NCBI GenBank assembly: GCA_029066805.1
Contig: JAIEFT010000022.1
Location: 1-37,291 of the forward strand
Reading direction: 5' to 3'
DNA from: Clostridiales bacterium
GTDB lineage: Bacteria; Bacillota; Clostridia; Christensenellales; Pumilibacteraceae
Length of the DNA stretch: 37,291 nt
The translations under genes and the position numbers were made by a program. Position 1 is the first letter of the stretch. Each line of letters opens with the position of its first letter. Below are positions 21,945-30,459 of this stretch, piece by piece. The notes under the pieces were generated by a model. That model ran no database searches, was not told the origin of the DNA, and saw nothing but the letters and a program-made list of their open reading frames with translations.

Positions 21945-23819
21945 TTATTTTTTCTTCTTTTCGGGTTTTACGGGGAAGTTGGTTTTTGCGGTCAACTTAA
22001 CAATAGCGACGCCCTTATCCGCGACCTTGCCGTTAAACGGCTTATACGTGATCAAATCGGTATACTCGCCTTGCGGAAGCTCGGGAATGTACGTACTGCC
22101 GGAGTTGTTGACAACCACGTACACAATGTCGTCGCCCGCTTTTCTCTTGAAGAACATCACGCCGTTATTTGTATCGATTCCGCAGTATCTGCCGTGCGCA
22201 AACACTTCTCTTTCGTTCGTTCTTACCGCGCCGAGCTTTTTGTACCACCTAATCAATTCCTTATCGGCATTGCCCCACGGATAGCACTTTCTGTTGAACG
22301 GGTCTTCAAACCCTTCCATGCCTGCTTCGTCGCCGTAATACACGCACGGCACGCCGGGCAGAGTATACTGCAATGCCGAAGCGAGCTTGACAAGCTTAAC
22401 CGCCTCATCGCGGTTTTTGACCGTCGCTTTCGCCTTGTCGTCCTTGCTATAGACCTCGCCGTTATCGCCGAGCACGGTCAAAAGTCTTGCCGTATCGTGA
22501 TTGCCGAGCACGTTCATCAAGCAATCCACGGCATGCTTGGGATAGTTATTTACAATGACCGCCACGGTGTTGTTGAGTCTGGCGCTGTCGCCGCATCTTA
22601 CGAAATTGAGTATATCTTCCTTGAACGGATAGTTTGTTACGCTGTCCAGTTTTCCATCGGTGATCACGCTGCGAGATCCGTAACCGTAACGCAAGTTAGA
22701 CGCGTCCATGAAGACCTCGCCGTACACCACGGCGTCGTTATTCTCCTTTTTAGCCGCGCCTACGCAATGCTCGATAAACGCATCCGAGAGCTGTTCGCAA
22801 ACGTCCAGCCTCCAGCCTGCAACGCCCATTCTCGTCCAGTATCTGACGACACCCTCCTGTCCGGTTATGAACTCGTCGAACATAGCGTCGTTATCATTGG
22901 TCGCGGGCATGATGTCGATATTATCTCGGCACTCATAATCGTTGTTCCACTGTTTGAACCTGTACCAATTGTAGTACGGGGATTTGACCGAACCGTACGC
23001 ACCGTTACTTTCGTAGTTGCCGTACTTGTTGAAGTAAATACTGTCGTCGCCGGTGTGCGAGAACACGCCGTCGAGAATAATCTTTATGCCGCGCTTGTCG
23101 GCTTTTTTTATCAAGTCCTTAAGGTCGTCGATAGTACCGAAGTCGCTATCTACGCGCATATAGTTGCCGGGGTCGTACTTATGATTGGAATGCGCCTCGA
23201 ATATAGGCATAAGATATATGCATGTGACGCCCAAGTTTTTCAAATATGTAAGCTTTTTCGTTATGCCCTTGAGGTTGCCGCCGAAGAAATCGACGTTTTC
23301 GATCTTTCCATCCGCATTAGGTCTGTATTCGGGCACGCCGTCCCAGTCTTCGCGATATATAGCGTAGTTCTTAGTCTTGTTACGCTCGCCGCCAATGAAG
23401 AACCTATCCGGCATTATCTCGTACATAACTCCGCCGTCGAGCGCGGTGGGCGCGTAGCTGTCCGATGTGACGGTTAGCTGCCAATCGCTGCCCTTGCCGA
23501 GCAGCGCGCGCAAATCAACGTCGCTGCCCACGCGGTAGCACTGCTCCTCGTTTTGTATATCGAAGTGGTAGTAGTATAATCCCGGCGTAGTGACCTTGAC
23601 GGTGATCGCATACGTATACTCACCGTCCTCGTCCTTGACAAAGTTCATAGGATACCTAACGGCGTCCTCGTTCTGCTTAGTCAATACGAGATAGACCTCC
23701 GACGGATTTTGCGGGCGTGTGAACTTGAGCGTAAGGCTGATCGGCTCACCGACGGTAGCCGCGCCCGTAGGCGACTTGCTACTACTGCAATTTGGGAAAA
23801 AGTCTACGGTTTTACTCAT
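21945..23819 (-). CDS. cytoplasmic alpha-amylase-family enzyme (GH13, neopullulanase/cyclomaltodextrinase-like)
   Basis: The protein has 624 residues. An N-terminal beta domain of the kind placed before the catalytic barrel in cyclomaltodextrinases (about 1-130) leads into the GH13 barrel. Its motifs are region I DGVFSH, region II GWRLDVCEQ (nucleophile D339), region III YGEVF (acid/base E368) and region IV LGNHDTARLL. A C-terminal beta domain ends in a lysine-rich stretch. There is no signal peptide, so it should act on internal maltodextrins released from glycogen. The start is the ATG at 23819, with AAAGGAG seven bases upstream; an upstream in-frame extension of 28 codons has no ribosome site and crosses the putative leader element. 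It lies after glgP and ends at a strong terminator. Confidence 0.92.
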   Translation of the reverse strand: MSKTVDFFPNCSSSKSPTGAATVGEPISLTLKFTRPQNPSEVYLVLTKQNEDAVRYPMNFVKDEDGEYTYAITVKVTTPGLYYYHFDIQNEEQCYRVGSDVDLRALLGKGSDWQLTVTSDSYAPTALDGGVMYEIMPDRFFIGGERNKTKNYAIYREDWDGVPEYRPNADGKIENVDFFGGNLKGITKKLTYLKNLGVTCIYLMPIFEAHSNHKYDPGNYMRVDSDFGTIDDLKDLIKKADKRGIKIILDGVFSHTGDDSIYFNKYGNYESNGAYGSVKSPYYNWYRFKQWNNDYECRDNIDIMPATNDNDAMFDEFITGQEGVVRYWTRMGVAGWRLDVCEQLSDAFIEHCVGAAKKENNDAVVYGEVFMDASNLRYGYGSRSVITDGKLDSVTNYPFKEDILNFVRCGDSARLNNTVAVIVNNYPKHAVDCLMNVLGNHDTARLLTVLGDNGEVYSKDDKAKATVKNRDEAVKLVKLASALQYTLPGVPCVYYGDEAGMEGFEDPFNRKCYPWGNADKELIRWYKKLGAVRTNEREVFAHGRYCGIDTNNGVMFFKRKAGDDIVYVVVNNSGSTYIPELPQGEYTDLITYKPFNGKVADKGVAIVKLTAKTNFPVKPEKKKK

Positions 23820-23841
23820 AATATTACTCCTTTTTGACAAC

Positions 23842-23870
23842 GCCGCCGTACATTTATCTCGTGCGGCGGC
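23842..23870 (-). promoter_or_regulatory. GC hairpin in the amylase leader
   Basis: A GCCGCCG/CGGCGGC stem lies between the conserved leader element and the ribosome site. The glgP leader has a hairpin in the equivalent position. Confidence 0.5.
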
Positions 23871-23905
23871 ATCATTGTCGGAAAGTTTAACTAATTTAGA
23901 CACCT

Positions 23906-23948
23906 GATTAAGTGACGCGGCTAGATTGTCGCACGAACTTATTCAGCG
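23906..23948 (-). promoter_or_regulatory. conserved leader element, copy before the amylase gene
   Basis: About 43 bases shared with 26450-26493: GATTAAGTGACGCG, GATTGTCGCAC and AACTTA are identical in both (plus-strand reading), with only short variable links. In the RNA sense TAAGT can pair with ACTTA, and an inner GCG with CGC. It lies between the glgP stop and the amylase start. Confidence 0.5.
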
Positions 23949-23949
23949 G

Positions 23950-26379
23950 TTACTGCGGGCGTTTGACCTTTTTGAGATTCCAGATGTTTTTGGCGTAGTC
24001 GTATATGGAGCGGTCGGACGAGAAAATACCTGCCTGAGCGATATTGACAAGCGCCATTTTGTTCCACTTGGCTTTATCGGCATACGCTTCGCCCATTCTT
24101 GTCGCCGCGGCGATGTAATCGTCGAAGTCGAGCAAGCACATATACGGATCTGCGACTTGGTAGCAGCCGGCGATGAGGTAATCGGCTATGTCGGAGAAGC
24201 TCTCCCCGTCAAAGCCGACGCGAAGCCTGTCTACTACGCGCTTGATATCGTTGTTGTGCGTATAGATGGTAGACGAGTTATAACCTGCGCGCCATGCGCG
24301 TTCAACCTCTTCCGTCTTCAAGCCGAAGATGAATATGTTGTCGTCGCCCACGCGCTCGCCTATCTCAACGTTTGCGCCGTCGAGAGTGCCCAGCGTGACA
24401 GCGCCGTTTATCATGAACTTCATGTTGGACGTGCCCGACGCTTCCTTGCCTGCAAGCGAAATCTGTTCGCTGACTTCGGACGCGGGTATAAGGTGTTCCG
24501 CCTGCGTGACGTTGTAGTTTTCGACGAACATAACGTCGAGCTTCTGCTTGATTTTGGGGTTCTTTTGAATTTCCTGAGACAAGCAGTTGATAAGCTGGAT
24601 TATGCGCTTTGCGTGCATATAGCTACCCGCCGCCTTCGCGCCGAATATAAACGTCTGCGGCGCAACGTCCTTACCCGGATCGTCTAAAAGCTCGAGGTAA
24701 TAATGAACGATCTTGAGTACGTTGAGTAGCTGGCGCTTGTACTCGTGAAGGCGTTTGATTTGCGTATCGAACCTTGATTCGGGATTGAGCACAAAACCGG
24801 TAGTCTTTTTGACATAGTCCGCGTAGTCCCTTTTGTTCGCCTGCTTGATCTGACCGATCTTATCGAGCACCGCCTTATCGCGCGTGAACTTAGCAAGACC
24901 GCTGAGCGTTTCGGGCTTGGTGTAGAAGTCCGGTCCGATAAGCTCTGTGATCAGCGCGGACAGGCGCGGATTGGACTGAATGAGCCAGCGACGGTGAGTA
25001 ATACCGTTGGTTACGTTGGTGAACCTGTCGGGATAGACCTCGCTGAACTCGCTGAAAATGGTGTCCTTAATAATCTCGCTGTGCAGAGCGGACACGCCGT
25101 TAATCTTTTGCGAACCGATCACGCACAGGTTTGCCATTTTGACTTGGTTATTATTGATAATACGCATTGCGTCGATCTTTCTGCCTTCGACCTGCTTTTC
25201 TTCCATTGCCGCAACAAATCTGCGGTTTATTTCGCAAGTGATGGCATAGATACGCGGAAGCACAAGGCGGAATGTATTTTCGTCCCATTTTTCCAAAGCT
25301 TCCGCCATGACGGTGTGGTTTGTGTAGTTGACCGTGCGTGTGGTTATATCCCACGCATCGTCCCACGAATAGCCGTGTTCGTCCATAAGCAAGCGCATAA
25401 GCTCGGGAATGGCGAGCGCGGGATGGGTATCGTTGGCATGAATAACCGCCTTGTCGGGCAGGTTTTTGACGCTCTTATAAAGACGCAGGTGGTCTTTAAT
25501 AATGCTTTGTAACGATGCGGAAACGAGGAAGTATTCTTGCTGGAGTCTGAGCTGTTTGCCCTGCGAATGGTCGTCCGACGGGTACAAAACTTTGGAAATG
25601 AGCTCGGCTTCGTTTTCGCGCTGCATAGCCTTTTCGTAATCGCCCTGCGAGAACGAGTGCATATCGAACTGCGTAGACGATGTAGCCGTCCAAAGCCTGA
25701 GTACGCTCACGCCCGCGTTGTCGCCGTAGCCCGAAATCATAACGTCGTTGGCGAGTGCGTCTACGCTCTCTCCGTCCACATAGCGGACGTGCATTCTGCC
25801 GTCCTGCTCGTACTCCTCTACTCTGCCGCCGAAATTGACGGTAAAGCGTTTATCGGAGCGCGGCATCATCCACACCTCGCCGCTGGGCAGCCACATATCG
25901 GGCAGCTCGACCTGCTGGTTATCTACAATGCGCTGGCGGAACAAGCCGTACTGATAGCGAATGGTAAAGCCCATTGCGGGATAGTTCATGGTGGCAAGGC
26001 TGTCCATAAAGCAGGACGCAAGCCGCCCAAGACCGCCGTTGCCCAGTCCCGCGTCGGACTCTCTCTCTAAAATGCTGTCGAGCGAGAAATTCATCTTTTT
26101 TAGACATTTGTCGAACTGTTCGGTAAGTCCTAAATTGAACAGATTGTTCTTAAGCGACCTGCCGATAAGAAATTCCATACAGATATAATATACGCGCTTG
26201 TACTTGCCTTCCGCAATACGCGCGTTGTTCTCCTGCTTTTTCTGAAGCAAAAGGTCGCGCACGACCAAGGAAATTGCCTTGTACATTTGGTCTTCATTGG
26301 CAAGTTCGGGCGTGATAGCAAAGTAGCGGGCTAACTTATCGAGTATAAGCTCCTGCACTTCATTAGTTGTCTTGTTCAT
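23950..26379 (-). CDS. glgP: glycogen/maltodextrin phosphorylase
   Basis: This 809-residue protein is full length for the GT35 alpha-glucan phosphorylases. Signatures include DAGLGNGGLGRLASCFMDS, RLHEYKRQLLN and EASGTSNMKF with the pyridoxal-phosphate lysine at K654. It cleaves alpha-1,4 ends of glycogen with phosphate to give glucose-1-phosphate in the cytoplasm. GGAGG lies just before the ATG. It has its own promoter, whose -10 region lies beyond the glgA stop. A leader of about 120 bases contains the conserved element. The amylase-family gene follows after 130 bases, so the two may also be co-transcribed. Confidence 0.97.
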   Translation of the reverse strand: MNKTTNEVQELILDKLARYFAITPELANEDQMYKAISLVVRDLLLQKKQENNARIAEGKYKRVYYICMEFLIGRSLKNNLFNLGLTEQFDKCLKKMNFSLDSILERESDAGLGNGGLGRLASCFMDSLATMNYPAMGFTIRYQYGLFRQRIVDNQQVELPDMWLPSGEVWMMPRSDKRFTVNFGGRVEEYEQDGRMHVRYVDGESVDALANDVMISGYGDNAGVSVLRLWTATSSTQFDMHSFSQGDYEKAMQRENEAELISKVLYPSDDHSQGKQLRLQQEYFLVSASLQSIIKDHLRLYKSVKNLPDKAVIHANDTHPALAIPELMRLLMDEHGYSWDDAWDITTRTVNYTNHTVMAEALEKWDENTFRLVLPRIYAITCEINRRFVAAMEEKQVEGRKIDAMRIINNNQVKMANLCVIGSQKINGVSALHSEIIKDTIFSEFSEVYPDRFTNVTNGITHRRWLIQSNPRLSALITELIGPDFYTKPETLSGLAKFTRDKAVLDKIGQIKQANKRDYADYVKKTTGFVLNPESRFDTQIKRLHEYKRQLLNVLKIVHYYLELLDDPGKDVAPQTFIFGAKAAGSYMHAKRIIQLINCLSQEIQKNPKIKQKLDVMFVENYNVTQAEHLIPASEVSEQISLAGKEASGTSNMKFMINGAVTLGTLDGANVEIGERVGDDNIFIFGLKTEEVERAWRAGYNSSTIYTHNNDIKRVVDRLRVGFDGESFSDIADYLIAGCYQVADPYMCLLDFDDYIAAATRMGEAYADKAKWNKMALVNIAQAGIFSSDRSIYDYAKNIWNLKKVKRPQ

Positions 26380-26423
26380 ATATCCTCCGTTTCCGAAAAA
26401 ATGTTTTTGTAAAGTATGTTATG

Positions 26424-26438
26424 GGCGCATTTTGCGCC
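26424..26438 (-). promoter_or_regulatory. small hairpin in the glgP leader
   Basis: A perfect six-base stem GGCGCA/TGCGCC with a three-base loop, between the conserved leader element and the glgP ribosome site. Confidence 0.5.
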
Positions 26439-26449
26439 ACGGACACGCC

Positions 26450-26493
26450 GATTAAGTGACGCGAACATGATTGTCGCACAAACTTAGGCAGCG
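26450..26493 (-). promoter_or_regulatory. conserved leader element, copy before glgP
   Basis: This is the second copy of the element at 23906-23948, here within the predicted untranslated leader of glgP. The potential pairs TAAGT/ACTTA and GCGA/TCGC are kept although the linking bases differ, which fits a folded RNA or a shared protein site. Confidence 0.5.
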
Positions 26494-26506
26494 AGCCACA
26501 ACGTCA

Positions 26507-26536
26507 ATTGTAAATTATGCGCGCGAAAAATGTCAA
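26507..26536 (-). promoter_or_regulatory. promoter of glgP
   Basis: TTGACA (26536-26531), an 18-base spacer and TACAAT (26512-26507) on the minus strand, in the gap after the glgA stop. Confidence 0.75.
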
Positions 26537-26559
26537 GCGTTTTTCCGTCTTTCTTTGCG

Positions 26560-28023
26560 CTATGCCGCGAGCACGCGGTAAAGCACGTTATACTCGAGCG
26601 CCGCTTTACCCCAAGAGAAATCGCATGCCATTGCGCGCTTGACCAGAGCCGTCCACGCCGCCTTGTCGTTGTTGTACATGTCGAGCGCACGGTAAATTGT
26701 TTGATCCATAATGTCCGAGTCGTATTCCTCAAACACGAAGCCGTTGCCTGTATCGCCCTTGCCGCAATCGACAATGGAATCGATAAGTCCGCCCGTGGCG
26801 CGCACTACGGGAACAGCGCCGAACCGACACGCGTACATTTGAGTAAGACCGCACGGCTCTGTGCGCGACGGGATAAGGCATATATCCGCAGCCGCAAGCA
26901 CCTTGCGTGACAAATCCTTGTTGTAGGTAACAAGCGCGCGCACTCTGGGGCTGTACATGTTTTGAATGTACGAAAGGTATCCCTCTATGTCCGCATCGCC
27001 CTTGCCCAAAATTATAAGCTGCATGTTGGTGTCGAGCAGGTTCTTTCCCGCATTGTCGGCGTTGATGGACTTGCGAAGCAGATCGTAGCCCTTGTACGCA
27101 ACCATGTGTCCTATCATGCACACCATGGGAACGTTCTCGTCCTCGGGCAGCGACAGCATGCGCTGAAGCTCGATCTTGTTTTTCTTTTTCGCGCTCAGGT
27201 TGTTCGCGTCGTAGTTGACGAACAGCGATTTGCTGGTCGCTGGGTCGAACTCGTCAACGTCGATTCCGTTGAGTATGCCTACGATCTTTTCGCGGTTTTC
27301 GATCAGCACACCGTCCAGCCCGCCCGCGTATTCGGGCAGTCTGATCTCGCGCGCATACTGCGGGGACATGGTCGTGATTTTATCGCAAGTGACGATGGCG
27401 GCTTTAGCAAGATTGATTTTGCCGTTGTACTCGACAAGCGGAACATTCTCGTCGGCAATGCCGAACACGTCGCCCGCAATCACAAGCGGATATATTCCCT
27501 GATAATTTATGTTGTGAATGGTAAAAACGTTCTTGATACGTCCGTAGCCCTCACGGTTCTTGTACTCTAATTGATAGTACACCGGCACAAGCGCGGTAAG
27601 GTGGTCGTTGGACTGTAAGATCTCCGGCTTGAAGTCGAGGTACGGCAAAAGCTCCAGCGCGGCGCGCGAGAAGAACGCAAACCGCTCCGCGTCGTCGTAG
27701 TAGCCGTAAAGATTGCCGCGCTTAAAGTAGTACTCGTTGTCGACAAAGTAATAGACAACGCCCTCGTATTCCATGCGGAAGAGTCCGCAGTACTGATTGC
27801 GCCAGGCAAGCCCGACGGTAATGTTGCACACAAAGGTCATGCTGTCCTTAAACCTGTATGCCACGTCCTCGTACAGCGGCATCATTACGCGCGCGTCCGT
27901 CTTTTTTGTCTTGTTTAGCGCGCGAGGAAGACTTGAACACACCTCGCCCATGCCGCCCGTGGATGCGAACGGCTCGGCTTCCGTCGTGATAAACAGAACG
28001 CTGTGAATTTTTGCTTTTGCCAT
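26560..28023 (-). CDS. glgA: glycogen synthase (GT5)
   Basis: This 487-residue protein is the normal length for bacterial glycogen synthases. It has VLFITTEAEPF, FTIHNINYQG, NGIDVDEFDP and SRTEPCGLTQMYA (E389, C391), followed by ATGGLIDSIVDC. It transfers glucose from a nucleotide sugar, usually ADP-glucose, to growing alpha-1,4 chains. The first loop, normally K-T-G-G-L, reads S21-T-G-G-M, so the usual nucleotide-phosphate lysine is replaced by serine. An AAAGGAG site lies 12 bases before the ATG, a little far. It lies between glgB and glgP. No ADP-glucose pyrophosphorylase gene is in the window. Confidence 0.95.
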   Translation of the reverse strand: MAKAKIHSVLFITTEAEPFASTGGMGEVCSSLPRALNKTKKTDARVMMPLYEDVAYRFKDSMTFVCNITVGLAWRNQYCGLFRMEYEGVVYYFVDNEYYFKRGNLYGYYDDAERFAFFSRAALELLPYLDFKPEILQSNDHLTALVPVYYQLEYKNREGYGRIKNVFTIHNINYQGIYPLVIAGDVFGIADENVPLVEYNGKINLAKAAIVTCDKITTMSPQYAREIRLPEYAGGLDGVLIENREKIVGILNGIDVDEFDPATSKSLFVNYDANNLSAKKKNKIELQRMLSLPEDENVPMVCMIGHMVAYKGYDLLRKSINADNAGKNLLDTNMQLIILGKGDADIEGYLSYIQNMYSPRVRALVTYNKDLSRKVLAAADICLIPSRTEPCGLTQMYACRFGAVPVVRATGGLIDSIVDCGKGDTGNGFVFEEYDSDIMDQTIYRALDMYNNDKAAWTALVKRAMACDFSWGKAALEYNVLYRVLAA

Positions 28024-28112
28024 ATTGATTGTTTTCTCCTTTTATCAAACCGGATGTTTAACGGACTTATATATGCAAAGGCGTGAAAGCAAGTGAATAT
28101 CCGTTTTGTCTT

Positions 28113-28141
28113 ATTGTAACATATCGGGCGACGTATTTTAA
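28113..28141 (-). promoter_or_regulatory. possible promoter of glgA
   Basis: TACAAT (28118-28113) with an extended TG on the minus strand. The -35 (TTAAAA, 28141-28136) at 17 bases is poor. It lies in the 152-base gap after glgB. Confidence 0.4.
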
Positions 28142-28175
28142 ATTATTTTACAAACCTGCCCGCAAATTTAATTGA

Positions 28176-30218
28176 TTATTTTGTCGTTTTTTTTGCAGGC
28201 GCTTTCTTTGCCGATTTTGCGACTTCCTTGTCCGCAGTCGCCTTTTTAGCCGCAGGCTTTTTCTCCGCCGTTTTTGCGACTTCCTTCTTTGCGGCGGGCT
28301 TTGCCGACGCCGCTTCCGCTGATTTTACTTCCGCTTTGGGCTCTGCTTTAGGCTTTGCGGATTCCGCTTTTTTCTTGCCGCTCGGGCAGTACAGAAGTAT
28401 GCCGCCCATGGGAGGAACGTCTATGGATAGCGACTGATCCTTGCCGTGGCTGGCTATATCGTCGGTCTTGTACACGTCGCCCGACTGATTCCACTTGAAT
28501 ATCTCGGTGCGAAGTAGCTCTGTGTATTCGCCTGCGTGCGCGCCGAAGCGGTAGCCGTCATGCGGCACGGGCGAGAAGTTGATAATCGCTATCATGCGGT
28601 TCTCGTCGCTGTCGCGGCGCTCGTACACAAGAATGTTCTGTTGATAATCGTCGGCGACAAGCCACTCGAAGCCTCTCCAGTCGTAGTCGATTTCGTGCAT
28701 GGCGGGATAGTTTTTGTAAATGCCGTTTAGCACGGACACAAACTTTTGCAGGTCCTTGTGCGCGGGATAGTCGAGAATGTTCCAATCGAGTTCTTTGGAG
28801 AAGTTCCACTCGTTGAACTGACCGAGCTCCGCGCCCATGAACAGAAGCTTTTTGCCGGGGTGCGACCACATATACGTGAGGAAGTTTCTGACGCCCGCGA
28901 ACTTCATGTCGTAGTCGCCGGGCATTTTGTTTATAAGCGAACCCTTGCCGTACACCACCTCGTCGTGCGAAATGGGCAGGATGAAGTTTTCGGTGAACGC
29001 GTATATCATGGAGAATGTTATCGTGTTGTGATGGTACTTGCGGAAAACAGGGTCGACCTTGATGTACGACAATGTATCGTTCATCCAGCCCATGTTCCAC
29101 TTGAAGTTGAACCCGAGACCGCCCATATCGACAGGGCGCGAAACGCCGCCCCAGGCGGTGGATTCTTCGGCTATCATGAGTGCGTTCGGGTACTTAGCAA
29201 ACACCGCCGTATTGAGTCTTCTGAGGAAGTCGACCGCCTCGAGGTTCTCGTTGCCGCCGTAGATGTTGGGACGCCATTCGTATCTGCCGTAATCGAGATA
29301 CAGCATACTTGCCACCGCGTCCACGCGCAAGCCGTCGATGTGGTACTTGTCCAGCCAGTAGAACGCATTGGAGATGAGGAAGTTTCTCACCTCGTTCCTG
29401 CCGTAGTCAAAGCAGCGCGTGCCCCACTCCTTGTGTTCCATGCGGAGCGGATCGGAATGCTCGTACAGCGGACCGCCGTCAAACTCGTAAAGTCCGTCGC
29501 CGTTTTTGGGGAAGTGCCCGGGCACCCAGTCGAGAATGACCGCAATGCCGCAGGAATGCATTTTGTCTACAAGGTACGCAAAGTCCTCCGGCGTGCCGTA
29601 GCGCGACGTGGGCGCGAAGTAGCCCGTAACCTGATAACCCCACGACCCGTCGAACGGGTATTCCGCAATGCCCATAAGCTCGAGGTGGGTGTAGCCGGTT
29701 TCCTTAAGGTACTCGCTCATCTCGTCGGCGAACTTGCGGTAGCTGAACGTGTTGCCGTCGGCGTACCTGCGCCAGGACGCGATGTGCGCCTCGTACACGG
29801 ACATGGGCGCGGAGTACGGGTTTTTCTTGTTCTTGAGGTACTCGCCGTCCGTCCATTTAAAGTTGTCTATATCTACGACCTTGGCGTTTGTGCCCTCAAA
29901 CGTTTCGCGGTGAAAGGCGTACGGATCGCACTTATATATAGGATAAGAGAAGCCGTTCTCTATATAGAATTTATAGTTGTCGTACAGCTTGACGCCGCTG
30001 ACGGTGACTTCCCAGATGCCCGACTCGGTAATCTTGGTCATGCGATGCGCATTGTTATCCCAATTGTTGAAGTCGCCGATTACGGCAATAGATGTGGCGC
30101 GCGTGGACCAAACGCGAAATACGGCCGTGCCCGTCTTGGGATCGAAATGACAGCCCATATATTTGTAAGCGTCAAATAAATCCCCGTGGTGGTACGCGTC
30201 AATCATCTTTATATCCAT
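28176..30218 (-). CDS. glgB: 1,4-alpha-glucan branching enzyme with Lys/Ala-rich C-terminal tail
   Basis: The protein has 680 residues. Residues about 20-130 form the CBM48 early-set domain (AVFRVWSTRATSIAVIGDFN). The GH13 barrel follows, with DWVPGHFP (region I), GLRVDAVASM (nucleophile D300), IAEESTAWG (acid/base about E351) and ISHDEVVYG (region IV), and then the C-terminal beta domain. It moves alpha-1,4 segments to alpha-1,6 positions. After about residue 614 comes an unusual tail of some 66 residues made almost only of Lys, Ala, Glu, Pro, Ser and Thr, with repeated PAAKK and EVAK units like histone-H1-type tails. Such a tail is not part of normal GlgB. The start has TAGGAG six bases upstream and a strong promoter. 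Confidence 0.97.
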   Translation of the reverse strand: MDIKMIDAYHHGDLFDAYKYMGCHFDPKTGTAVFRVWSTRATSIAVIGDFNNWDNNAHRMTKITESGIWEVTVSGVKLYDNYKFYIENGFSYPIYKCDPYAFHRETFEGTNAKVVDIDNFKWTDGEYLKNKKNPYSAPMSVYEAHIASWRRYADGNTFSYRKFADEMSEYLKETGYTHLELMGIAEYPFDGSWGYQVTGYFAPTSRYGTPEDFAYLVDKMHSCGIAVILDWVPGHFPKNGDGLYEFDGGPLYEHSDPLRMEHKEWGTRCFDYGRNEVRNFLISNAFYWLDKYHIDGLRVDAVASMLYLDYGRYEWRPNIYGGNENLEAVDFLRRLNTAVFAKYPNALMIAEESTAWGGVSRPVDMGGLGFNFKWNMGWMNDTLSYIKVDPVFRKYHHNTITFSMIYAFTENFILPISHDEVVYGKGSLINKMPGDYDMKFAGVRNFLTYMWSHPGKKLLFMGAELGQFNEWNFSKELDWNILDYPAHKDLQKFVSVLNGIYKNYPAMHEIDYDWRGFEWLVADDYQQNILVYERRDSDENRMIAIINFSPVPHDGYRFGAHAGEYTELLRTEIFKWNQSGDVYKTDDIASHGKDQSLSIDVPPMGGILLYCPSGKKKAESAKPKAEPKAEVKSAEAASAKPAAKKEVAKTAEKKPAAKKATADKEVAKSAKKAPAKKTTK

Positions 30219-30229
30219 AAATATCTCCT

Positions 30230-30281
30230 AATGGTGTATTGTGATATTGGAATTTTCTCACAACTAAGATTATACACCATT
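30230..30281. promoter_or_regulatory. inverted repeat over the glgB promoter and leader
   Basis: Perfect ten-base arms AATGGTGTAT (30230-30239) and ATACACCATT (30272-30281) are 42 bases apart, which is four helical turns. The upstream arm overlaps the -10 box; the other lies next to the ribosome site. The spacing suits a looped or cooperative repressor site. Confidence 0.5.
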
Positions 30282-30297
30282 CAAAGGCAAATATCAA
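30269..30297 (-). promoter_or_regulatory. promoter of glgB
   Basis: TTGATA (30297-30292), a 17-base spacer and TATAAT (30274-30269) on the minus strand. Confidence 0.85.
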
Positions 30298-30350
30298 GCC
30301 TTTTGCAAAATTAAGAATTAAGAATTTAGAATTTAGAGTTGAAAAGGATG

Positions 30351-30436
30351 GGACTCTTCGCCGTTGGCTCAGAGTGACAAAACATGGTTAACCGATAAAA
30401 GCATGTTTTGTCATACCGAGCGAAGCGACGTATCTC
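30351..30436. repeat. REP/MITE-like long hairpin
   Basis: Imperfect inverted arms have a perfect 12-base inner part (TGACAAAACATG at 30375-30386 and its complement at 30402-30413). The outer part reads TCATACCGAGCGAAGCGACG, a pattern seen in widespread extragenic repeats. AT-rich repeats of the AATTAAGAATT type flank it (30310-30335). It may also end transcription after the HAD gene. Confidence 0.6.
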
Positions 30437-30459
30437 AACCTTATTTAAATTTTGCATTA

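Noticed and set aside
22071-23477. 468-codon plus-strand open frame opposite the amylase gene
   Set aside because: The minus strand encodes a clear GH13 protein with all catalytic motifs; the plus frame has no recognisable domain.
24994-25512. Plus-strand frames opposite glgP
   Set aside because: They are shadows of a full-length phosphorylase gene, without ribosome sites.
28746-30179. 477-codon plus-strand open frame opposite glgB
   Set aside because: It is the mirror of a GC-rich coding frame; composition is Val/Arg/His-rich, with no motif.
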